Below are positions 8,299 to 14,546 of a stretch of DNA of 64,000 nt, piece by piece. The translations under genes were made by a program, and so were the position numbers. The notes beneath the pieces were generated by a model that made no database searches, had not been told where the DNA came from, and saw nothing but the letters and a program-made list of their open reading frames with translations. Numbering within the stretch: position 1 is the first letter of the stretch; each line of letters opens with the position of its first letter. The stretch is from Saccharopolyspora indica. Lineage in GTDB: Bacteria; Actinomycetota; Actinomycetes; Mycobacteriales; Pseudonocardiaceae. The stretch is from contig NZ_JAQGLB010000002.1 in NCBI RefSeq assembly GCF_027853965.1, positions 186,001 through 250,000 on the forward strand. Reading direction: 5' to 3'.

Positions 8299-8594
8299 GC
8301 GAGCATGGGAACTTTCCTGTCACCCCGAGACCGACGGAAGGCGAGCAAGGGAACTTTCCTGTCACTCCAGGAGCAGCTCGCGGGCGAGGAAGGGAACCTT
8401 CCTGCCACCTCCGAGGCGGTGCGAGCATGGGAACTTTCCTGTCATCCCAGAGCCGGCGACAGTGGCGGTGGGAACCTTCCTGTCACCGATTCCCCGCGGT
8501 CCGCTGCTGCGAGGAAGGGAACTTTCCTGTCATCTCCGGGGCGCGAGGATGGGAACCTTCCTGCCATCGGTGACAGGAAGGTTCCCATCCTCGC
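8299..8594. repeat. Clustered 25-bp repeat array C1 (seven direct units plus one inverted)
   Basis: The consensus unit reads GCGAGCATGGGAACTTTCC followed by TGTCAC. Direct units start at 8299, 8341, 8384, 8421, 8462 (degenerate), 8509 and 8543. An inverted unit occupies 8570-8594. Start-to-start spacing is 34-47 bp, so the intervening 9-22 bp vary in length and sequence. Each unit contains GGAAYYTTCC, a short hyphenated palindrome. Units 7 and 8 face each other across two bases and would form a hairpin with about 25-bp arms 3' of the rhodanese gene. It is not a CRISPR: the units are degenerate and the spacers too short and uneven. Confidence 0.85.
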
Positions 8595-8610
8595 GGTGCG
8601 TCGCCGGGGG

Positions 8611-9039
8611 TCAGCCGACGGCGGTGGTGACCGGCAGTCCGGCGGCCTTCCAGGCGCGGAAGCCGCCGGCCAGGTCGGTGGCCCGGCGCAGGCCGAGGCC
8701 CTTCGCCTGGGCCGCGGCGAGGCTGGAGGCGTAGCCCTCGTTGCACACCAGGACCACCGGGCGGTCCGGGTGCAGGCCGTCGAGGCGGTGGCCGCCGGCC
8801 GGGTCCAGGCGCCATTCCAGGACGATGCGCTCGACGGTCAGCGCGCCGGGGATCTCGCCTTCGGCGAGCCGGTCGGACTGCGGCCTGATGTCGATGATCA
8901 GGCCGCCGTCCTGCTGCAGGGCCAGCGCTTCCCGCGGCGAGACCCGAGCCAGCTTCTCGCGGGATTCGGCCAGCAGGTGGTCGATGCCGAACGGACCGGG
9001 CGGGATCCCCGGTGGGCGTTGGGCCGGGATGGTGGTCAC
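8611..9039 (-). CDS. Rhodanese-domain protein (sulfurtransferase-like)
   Basis: This single-domain rhodanese of 142 residues is a probable thiosulfate or persulfide sulfurtransferase. The active-site loop VLVCNEGYAS places the catalytic cysteine at about residue 99, and LIIDIRPQSDR is the usual substrate-side motif. The start is GTG at 9039; its GTG overlaps the TGA of a 28-codon micro-ORF upstream, so expression is likely coupled. It is the second enzyme gene of the cysteine dioxygenase operon, which fits a role in handling sulfane sulfur from cysteine breakdown. Confidence 0.88.
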   Translation of the reverse strand: MTTIPAQRPPGIPPGPFGIDHLLAESREKLARVSPREALALQQDGGLIIDIRPQSDRLAEGEIPGALTVERIVLEWRLDPAGGHRLDGLHPDRPVVLVCNEGYASSLAAAQAKGLGLRRATDLAGGFRAWKAAGLPVTTAVG

Positions 9040-9122
9040 TGGCCCGCCTCTCCGCGATTTTCAGTGGTGGTTGCGTTGGGCTTTGTTCTCGCGTTGTGCG
9101 GTTTCTTGTGGCTGGGTTGCAT
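9036..9122 (-). CDS. 28-residue micro-ORF inside the duplicated 120-bp cassette
   Basis: A short frame opens with MQPSHKKPHNAR and ends GEAGQ. An AGGGGA-type Shine-Dalgarno sits five bases before the ATG at 9122. Its TGA (9036-9038) overlaps the GTG start of the rhodanese gene. The peptide is basic and His/Asn/Thr-rich, with no hydrophobic segment. The same RBS, start and first 12 residues recur at 31517, where they are fused in frame to a monooxygenase. It may be a translational coupling device, not a functional peptide. Confidence 0.5.
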   Translation of the reverse strand: MQPSHKKPHNARTKPNATTTENRGEAGQ

Positions 9123-9161
9123 CACGGTCCCCTTAGGTGCGGTTGGGCAGGATTCCGGTTG
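9043..9161. repeat. 120-bp dispersed cassette, copy 1
   Basis: This copy is about 119 bp and near-identical to 31437-31556, differing at only a handful of positions. It fills the gap between the cysteine dioxygenase stop (9174) and the rhodanese start. On the minus strand it carries an AGGGGACC ribosome-binding site and the micro-ORF. The plus strand of the same DNA reads as a hydrophobic stretch (ALCGFLWLGC). No terminal inverted repeats or target duplications are obvious. Confidence 0.8.
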
Positions 9162-9173
9162 GCACGCGGAGCG

Positions 9174-9791
9174 TCATCCGTGTTCCTTCGGCAGTTGGGG
9201 CGCGCGCTGGGGTGGGATCGGCGGTACCTCGGACAGGTCCGAGTAGTAGTGGACCGGCAGCAGTGGTGGTGAGTAGGCGTGCACGCTCGCCGAGTTCACC
9301 GAGCTGACGTTGCGGACCTGGTGGGCGCGGCCGCTGCCGAACCCGATGCTCGCCCCGACGTCGTGGTGCGAGGTGCGGATCGGGCCCGCCGGATAGCGGT
9401 AGTCCTCGCGGAGCGCACCGAAGAGCACGGAGAACGAACCGGACGCCCCGCCGTGGTCGTGCGGTGCGGTGCCCTGGCCGGGAGCCCAGGACAGCAGCCA
9501 CAGCTCGACTCCGGCGGTCAGGCCGAGCTTGGCCCACCAGCGGTTCTCGTCGTCGACGCGGACGATGTCGAGCAGCGGTCCGGTCAGTTCGGAGGTGACC
9601 AGGCTGGTCAGGTCGCGCAGTTCGCGGGGCGTCCACAACTGGTGGTCCGGGCGGATCAGGTCGCGCAGCAGGGGGAGGTCGAGGGCGGGGTGCAGTTCCG
9701 CCGTGCCGGGTTCGGGCACGGGTTCGGTCGGGGTGTACTCGGACAGGTGGGCGGTTCGCAGATCGGGCCGGTGCTGCTGCACAGCGCTCAT
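9174..9791 (-). CDS. Cysteine dioxygenase family protein
   Basis: This 205-residue cupin-fold, non-haem iron enzyme of the type I cysteine dioxygenase family oxidises L-cysteine to cysteine sulfinate. Candidate iron ligands are H111 and H113 in APHDHGGASG and H157 in GRAHQVRN. The C-terminal stretch HAYSPPL is characteristic of the family. The start is ATG at 9791 with GGAG eight bases upstream; the frame is open further upstream but has no family match there. It is preceded by a leader peptide ending Cys-Cys and followed by a rhodanese gene, so this is a cysteine catabolic operon. Confidence 0.92.
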   Translation of the reverse strand: MSAVQQHRPDLRTAHLSEYTPTEPVPEPGTAELHPALDLPLLRDLIRPDHQLWTPRELRDLTSLVTSELTGPLLDIVRVDDENRWWAKLGLTAGVELWLLSWAPGQGTAPHDHGGASGSFSVLFGALREDYRYPAGPIRTSHHDVGASIGFGSGRAHQVRNVSSVNSASVHAYSPPLLPVHYYSDLSEVPPIPPQRAPQLPKEHG

Positions 9792-9841
9792 GGCGTGTCT
9801 CCAGTTCGTGTCTTGCGGAGAGCGCGGCACGACACGACCCG

Positions 9842-9860
9842 CCCCGCATCGGAAGCGGGG
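9842..9860 (-). terminator. Hairpin in the cysteine dioxygenase leader (candidate attenuator element)
   Basis: Inverted repeat CCCCGC-7 bases-GCGGGG lies between the leader peptide stop and the dioxygenase start. There is no T-run, so a Rho-dependent or RBS-occluding role is as plausible as intrinsic termination. Confidence 0.4.
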
Positions 9861-9925
9861 TGGTTCAGCGGTGGGGTGATTCGTCGTCGAGCCGCGCGAA
9901 CGGACCTGGAAAGCGGTTGACCGCT

Positions 9926-9997
9926 TCAGCAACAGGCGGCGGTGACGACCCGGAACAGGTCGATCACGCGATCGCGGGTGAGCAACGAATCGGACAC
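9926..9997 (-). CDS. Cysteine-responsive leader peptide
   Basis: A 23-codon frame starts at GTG 9997 and contains LLTRDRVIDLFRVVTAACC, ending in two cysteines directly before TGA. It matches the actinobacterial putative leader peptides placed upstream of sulfur-metabolism genes, whose pattern is roughly LTxRRxIDLxRVxxAxC. In mycobacteria, Cys-tailed upstream ORFs of this kind act as cysteine-sensing attenuators. Position about 130 bp upstream of cysteine dioxygenase fits: ribosome behaviour at the Cys codons would couple cysteine supply to operon expression. The family match is from memory; the mechanism is inferred. Confidence 0.7.
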   Translation of the reverse strand: MSDSLLTRDRVIDLFRVVTAACC

Positions 9998-10261
9998 GTC
10001 AGCGATCGTGGCACGGTGGGGTCGGCCGCGCCAGCAGCGGCAGCACCTTCCCGAATGCTGGGCGGCACGGTTTGCCGAGCCCTGGACGTGTGTCACCCGG
10101 CCGAGCGAGCGCTGGGTGCTCCCGCCCGCAACCTCCGTGGCTGCGGACGGAACAATGGAGAGCGGAGCGGACCGGCCGACGGCCTGCGGCGGTCGGCGGA
10201 TCGAGACGAACCGGGCGCGCCACGACCAGGCGCTGCGGTCAGTGACAGCGGGGAGGCAGAC

Positions 10262-11050
10262 GTGGACGACCTGGTCATCCGGATGGATGGCGTCGGTGTT
10301 CGGCGGGGGAAGACCACGCTGGTGGCCGACGTGAACTGGTCGGTGGAACTCGACGAGCGCTGGGTGGTGCTCGGACCCAACGGCGCGGGCAAGACGACGC
10401 TGCTGAAGATGGCCAGCACCGAGATGCACCCGAGCGACGGCACCGTCGACGTGCTCGGCGAGCGGCTGGGCAAGACCAACGTCTTCGAGCTGCGGCCCCG
10501 CATCGGGCTGTGCTCGGCGGCCTTGGCCGCCCGCGTCCCCGGCGACGAACTGGTTCGCGACGTCGTGGTCAGCGCCGGCTACTCGGTCCTCGGCCGGTGG
10601 CGCGAGGAGTACGACGACCTGGACACCGACCGCGCCGCGGAGCTGCTCGAACTGCTCGGCGTCGCGCACCTGGCCGACCGCGAGTTCGCCACGCTGTCCG
10701 AAGGGGAGCGCAAGCGCACCACGATCGCGCGCGCCCTGATGACCGACCCCGAGCTGCTGCTGCTGGACGAGCCGGCGGCCGGGCTCGACCTGGGTGGCCG
10801 CGAGGACCTGGTCGCGCGGCTGTCCGCGCTGGCCATGGATCCCGACGCGCCGGCTTCCGTGCTGGTCACCCACCACGTCGAGGAGATCCCGCCAGGCTTC
10901 ACCCACGGCCTGCTGCTCCGGGACGGGCGCATCGTCGCGCAGGGACTGCTCGACGACGTGCTCACCGAGGACAACCTGTCCAAGACCTTCGACCAGGACC
11001 TGGAGCTGCAGCGCAGCGGCGACCGGTTCTTCGCCCGCCGGCGCGGCTGA
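10262..11050 (+). CDS. ABC transporter ATP-binding protein, orphan (YlmA-like)
   Basis: This 262-residue ATPase has Walker A GPNGAGKTT (K44), signature LSEGERKR and Walker B LLLLDEPAAGLD followed by the H-loop VTHH. The start is GTG at 10262 with GGGAGG five bases upstream. No permease gene is adjacent, as is usual for the YlmA/Rv3041c type, so the protein may pair with a distant permease or act in a non-transport role. It precedes an enoyl-CoA hydratase gene, and a similar pairing occurs around Rv3041c-Rv3039c of M. tuberculosis. Confidence 0.88.
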   Translation: MDDLVIRMDGVGVRRGKTTLVADVNWSVELDERWVVLGPNGAGKTTLLKMASTEMHPSDGTVDVLGERLGKTNVFELRPRIGLCSAALAARVPGDELVRDVVVSAGYSVLGRWREEYDDLDTDRAAELLELLGVAHLADREFATLSEGERKRTTIARALMTDPELLLLDEPAAGLDLGGREDLVARLSALAMDPDAPASVLVTHHVEEIPPGFTHGLLLRDGRIVAQGLLDDVLTEDNLSKTFDQDLELQRSGDRFFARRRG

Positions 11051-11147
11051 AAGCCCGTGCCAGGCCACGCCTTGCGCGGCGGCCGGGGCTTTCGCGCCGG
11101 GCATGCATCAGGAGGGGTGGCCGCCCAGGTTCCGCTGAGCGGCCACC
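11049..11147 (+). terminator. Two hairpins after the ABC ATPase gene
   Basis: The first pairs GAAAGCCC (from 11049, overlapping the stop codon) with GGGCTTTC (ending 11093). The second pairs GGTGGCCGC (11116-11124) with GCGGCCACC (11139-11147). Together they form a likely GC-rich termination zone before the enoyl-CoA hydratase promoter (TAGCCT at 11212-11217). Confidence 0.5.
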
Positions 11148-11253
11148 CGCGTGAAGCAACCACCAGCGGACTCTGAGATCCGCGACACAGCAGTTGCGGC
11201 GCTGGGCGCGATAGCCTGCCCGCGAGGTGGCGGTTCGACGAGGAGGATGCCGC

Positions 11254-12036
11254 GTGGGCGAGTTCGTCAGGCTTGAGGTGGACGGCGCGATCGGGACGAT
11301 CCGGCTGGATCGGCCCAAGATGAACGCGCTGAACCGGCAGATCGAGGTCGAGCTGCGGGAAGTCGCGCTCGAAGCCGCCGAGCGCGACGACATCCGCGCC
11401 GTGATCGTCTACGGCGGGGAGAAGGTCTTCGCCGCAGGCGCGGACATCAAGGAAATGGCCGAGATGTCCTACGCCGACATGGCGAGCAAGGAGCAGCGCG
11501 GCCTGTCCGATGCGATGAGCCAGGTCGCCGCGATCCCGAAGCCGACCGTCGCCGCGCTCACCGGGTACGCCCTCGGTGGCGGCTTCGAGCTGGCCCTGAG
11601 CTGCGACCGGCGCATCGCCGCGGACAACATCAAGGTCGGGCAGCCGGAGATCCTGCTGGGCGTGATCCCCGGCGCCGGGGGCACGCAGCGGCTGGCGCGG
11701 CTGATCGGGCCGAGCAAGGCGAAGGACATCATCTACACCGGCCGGTTCGTCGACGCGCAGGAGGCGCTGTCGCTGGGCATGGTCGACGAGCTGGTGCCCG
11801 CCGACGAGGTCTACGCGGCCGCGCGCCGGTGGGCCGAGCAGTTCACCAACGGTGCCGCGCGTGCCCTGGCCGCGGCCAAGGCCGCGATCGACGGCGGGCT
11901 GGACCTCGACCTGGCCAACGCTCTGAAGCTGGAGACGCACCTGTTCGCGGGCACCTTCGCGACCGAGGACCAGAAGATCGGCATGCGCTCGTTCATCGAG
12001 AACGGGCCGGGCAAGGCGAAGTTCACCGGCAACTGA
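11254..12036 (+). CDS. Enoyl-CoA hydratase/isomerase (crotonase family)
   Basis: This 260-residue crotonase-fold enzyme is likely to hydrate trans-2-enoyl-CoA in fatty-acid beta-oxidation. Oxyanion-hole segments are AAGADIKEM and GYALGGGFELAL, and the two catalytic glutamates are expected in GGFELAL and GQPEILLGVIPGAGGTQ. The GTG at 11254 is chosen over an in-frame GTG at 11227 because an AGGAGG lies seven bases upstream. A -10-like TAGCCT at 11212-11217 places transcription start near 11224. EtfBA, the usual electron acceptor of beta-oxidation, is encoded 8 kb downstream. Confidence 0.92.
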   Translation: MGEFVRLEVDGAIGTIRLDRPKMNALNRQIEVELREVALEAAERDDIRAVIVYGGEKVFAAGADIKEMAEMSYADMASKEQRGLSDAMSQVAAIPKPTVAALTGYALGGGFELALSCDRRIAADNIKVGQPEILLGVIPGAGGTQRLARLIGPSKAKDIIYTGRFVDAQEALSLGMVDELVPADEVYAAARRWAEQFTNGAARALAAAKAAIDGGLDLDLANALKLETHLFAGTFATEDQKIGMRSFIENGPGKAKFTGN

Positions 12037-12040
12037 GTCC

Positions 12041-12117
12041 GGTGGGCCGCGCTGCGCGGCCCACCCCGCTCAAGTTTGCCCCGACGCCTCGGCGAACGTC
12101 GTTCGCCGAGGCGTCGG
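12041..12117. terminator. Double hairpin between convergent genes
   Basis: Hairpin one spans 12041-12065 (GTGGGCCGCG/CGCGGCCCAC arms around CTG). Hairpin two has perfect 17-bp arms (12081-12097 and 12101-12117) around GTC. They lie between the enoyl-CoA hydratase and serine hydrolase stops and should serve as a bidirectional terminator. Confidence 0.7.
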
Positions 12118-12148
12118 CGTTTCTCGCCCTGGCGGTGGTGCGCTGCGG

Positions 12149-13258
12149 TCACCGCGAATCGCCCGGCCGGAGCTCTGCCTGGAGCACATCGGTGAAGATG
12201 CCGATCGGGTCGTCCCAGCCGCCGGTCGTCCAGTCGCCGTTGACGTTCGTCGTGATGAACCGCCTTCCGTCGCGGGTGCCGTAGGCGTACGACCACGAGC
12301 CGAAGATCGCGCCGCCCATGCCCCAGGCGATCGTGCCGTCCGGGAGCGTCACCGATGAGACGCCCAGACCGTATGTGGTGCGGGGAATCCAGTTCTCGGT
12401 GGCGACCGCGGTGAACATCTCCCGCTGCTGTTCCGCGGCGATGAGCCGGCCGCCGAGCAGCGCTCCGAAGAACTCGTTCAGGTCGCCGGCCGTGGAGATC
12501 ATGCCTCCCGCTGCCCAGAACGGTGTCGTGTCCATCTCGGTGACGTCGTAGATCTCGGCACCGGGGTCCGGCTGGTGCAACTTCGTGTAGTGCCGGGAGT
12601 GCGGGCCGCGCAACGACTGGTCGTTCCCGCGCGGCAGGTACGTCCCGTCCAGGCCGAGCGGGTGGGCGATCCGCTGGGCGATCTCGTCGGCCAGCTCCCG
12701 GCCCGTCACCCGCTCGACGAGCATTCCGGCGAGGACGTAGTTGGTGTTGGAGTACGCCCAGCTCGCGCCGGGTTCGAAGTCCGCGGCGCCGGACATGGCG
12801 ATCTGCACGAGCTGTTCGGGTGTGTAGCTCTCGCGCTGGCTCAGCGCCTCCTGGTCTCGGGTGTAGTCGAAGATCCCGCTGGTGTGGTTGAGCAGCTGCC
12901 GGACGGTGGTCCGGCCGCCGTCGTGGCCGTTTCCGCGGACGGCACCGGGCAGCTGCTGCGCCACGGTGTCGTCCAGGCCCAGCTTCCGCTCGGACACGAG
13001 CTGCAGCACCACCACGGCCACGAACGTCTTGGTGATGCTCCCGATGCGGAACCGGTGCTCCGGCAGGCGCGCACCACCGGACTCGGTGTCGGCCACGCCT
13101 GCGGAGCCGAACCAGCGCAGGTCGCCGCTGCGGGCCTCGGCGAGGATGCCGGGGACACCGCCCTCGGTCACCGCCCGGTCGAGCAAGCGCTCGACCGCGG
13201 TGTGGTCGCTGGCCGTTGATGGCGGTGCCTGGGCAGCTCGGGGAACGGGTTTCGTCAT
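12149..13258 (-). CDS. Serine hydrolase, class C beta-lactamase / DD-peptidase family
   Basis: This 369-residue penicillin-binding-fold hydrolase has the nucleophile motif SITK (74-77), the YSN motif in WAYSNTNYVL, and HTSG after the first helix pair. These match the beta-lactamase-related (PF00144) family of esterases, D-aminopeptidases and carboxypeptidases. No signal peptide precedes the domain when the ATG at 13258 (AGAGG upstream) is used, so the protein is predicted to be cytoplasmic, which is unusual for a cell-wall enzyme and favours an esterase-like role. It is divergent from a composite HTH regulator. Confidence 0.87.
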   Translation of the reverse strand: MTKPVPRAAQAPPSTASDHTAVERLLDRAVTEGGVPGILAEARSGDLRWFGSAGVADTESGGARLPEHRFRIGSITKTFVAVVVLQLVSERKLGLDDTVAQQLPGAVRGNGHDGGRTTVRQLLNHTSGIFDYTRDQEALSQRESYTPEQLVQIAMSGAADFEPGASWAYSNTNYVLAGMLVERVTGRELADEIAQRIAHPLGLDGTYLPRGNDQSLRGPHSRHYTKLHQPDPGAEIYDVTEMDTTPFWAAGGMISTAGDLNEFFGALLGGRLIAAEQQREMFTAVATENWIPRTTYGLGVSSVTLPDGTIAWGMGGAIFGSWSYAYGTRDGRRFITTNVNGDWTTGGWDDPIGIFTDVLQAELRPGDSR

Positions 13259-13370
13259 GGTCGACGCCTCTGCTCGATTCGTTTCGGTCGAACGGACGCT
13301 ACGTCTCGATTTCCAGTTGGAGAAAGGCATATGGCCGGGAAAGTCGCTCTGGGTCAATGATTTACCGGGA

Positions 13371-13444
13371 TTCGTTGCAATGAGATGGTGCCGAACGCAA
13401 CCCCGGTTGAGCGGTCGTTGCAATGGGGTGTCGGTGATTGCAAA
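13371..13444. promoter_or_regulatory. Direct-repeat cluster in the divergent promoter
   Basis: CGTTGCAATG occurs exactly twice (13373-13382 and 13416-13425, 43 bp apart), with a related GATTGCAAA at 13436-13444. The cluster lies just upstream of the HTH regulator gene and is a plausible binding array for it. Confidence 0.4.
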
Positions 13445-13482
13445 CTGGGATCGATCATCGAGTCGAACGGAGGCGGGCGCGG

Positions 13483-14448
13483 ATGCCAGGAGGCAGGCTG
13501 ACCCAGCTGGACCGTCGGCGTATCGCAGCCGGGCTGGCGGAGCGCCTCGGGTACGCCGAGATCGCCCGGCAACTGGACAGGCCGACCTCCACCGTCAGCC
13601 GCGAAGTGGCGCGCAACGGCGGCCCCGACCGCTATCGAGCGGACTACGCCCACCTGGCCACCGAACACCGAGCGCGGCGGCGCAAGTCGGCGCGAACCCC
13701 GCACAATCCGGGTGAAACCGCTGCGCACGGGCGTGATCCCGAGGCAGTGCACGGCTTCGTGGAGCAGTTCGCCGCGCTGATGGTCCGGAGCGGACTGCCG
13801 AGGATGGCGGCCCGGGTGCTCGCCTGCCTGGTCACCACCGACTCCGGGGCGCTCACCTCCGCCGAACTGGTTCAGCGGCTGCGGGTCAGTCCGGCGTCGG
13901 TCTCCAAGGCCATCGGTTACCTCGAAGGACTGGAAGTGATCAGGCGGGAGCGTGACGCGCGGGCACGTCGCGAGCGGTACTGCATCGATGACGACGTGTG
14001 GCACCGCACCTGGCTGGTGAGCACTCGAAAGCAGGCCAGCTGGGCGGAGACGGCCGCGCGGGGAGCCGAGGTCTTCGGCACCGGCACGCCGGCCGGAGCC
14101 CGCCTGACCAGCATGGGCGGGTTCTTCGCGCGCGTTCGCGACAGCATGGCCGGTGACCGCGCGGACGGTGCGATCGGCGACGCCCGCACCGTGCTCGCCG
14201 CGCTCGTGCACGCGGACGATCCGCTCACCGCCGATGAGCTGGCCAAAGCGCTCGGCTGGCCGCTGGACCGGGTCTCCGGCGCCCTCCGGACGGCCGGAGA
14301 ACACCCGGACATCAGCGATCCGGTCGTGCTCCGGAGCGCTGGGAGCGGTGCGTACGCGGTTGTGACCAGGGACGACCGGCTCAGTGCGGCGCAGCGCGAG
14401 GCGGTACGCCGTCTCAGCCAGGGCAGGCCTGGCACCGGGCACCGCTGA
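13483..14448 (+). CDS. Composite HTH regulator: IS30-like N-terminal HTH plus MarR/GbsR-like wHTH
   Basis: This 321-residue regulator opens with an IS30-transposase-type HTH (LTQLDRRRIAAGLAERLGY, then IARQLDRPTSTVSREVARNGG) and continues into a winged-helix domain near residues 85-165 (LTSAELVQRLRVSPASVSKAI, then YLEGLEVIRRERDARARRERY). A third helical region (LTADELAKALGWPLDRVSGAL) resembles another HTH. No catalytic DDE domain follows, so it is not a transposase. The start is ATG 13483 with GGAGG nine bases upstream. It is divergent from the serine hydrolase, its likely target. Confidence 0.75.
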   Translation: MPGGRLTQLDRRRIAAGLAERLGYAEIARQLDRPTSTVSREVARNGGPDRYRADYAHLATEHRARRRKSARTPHNPGETAAHGRDPEAVHGFVEQFAALMVRSGLPRMAARVLACLVTTDSGALTSAELVQRLRVSPASVSKAIGYLEGLEVIRRERDARARRERYCIDDDVWHRTWLVSTRKQASWAETAARGAEVFGTGTPAGARLTSMGGFFARVRDSMAGDRADGAIGDARTVLAALVHADDPLTADELAKALGWPLDRVSGALRTAGEHPDISDPVVLRSAGSGAYAVVTRDDRLSAAQREAVRRLSQGRPGTGHR

Positions 14449-14546
14449 TCGAGATCCCCGGGGCCGCTGGTGTGTTCGGCGTCCGGTGTGAGGTGGCGAA
14501 AATCAGCGGCAGGGGTGACGGTGCCTTCTCTATGCTTGTCCGGAGT

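Noticed and set aside
8299-8594. CRISPR array
   Set aside because: The units are degenerate, spacing varies from 34 to 47 bp, leaving only 9-22 bp between 25-bp units, and no cas genes are present.
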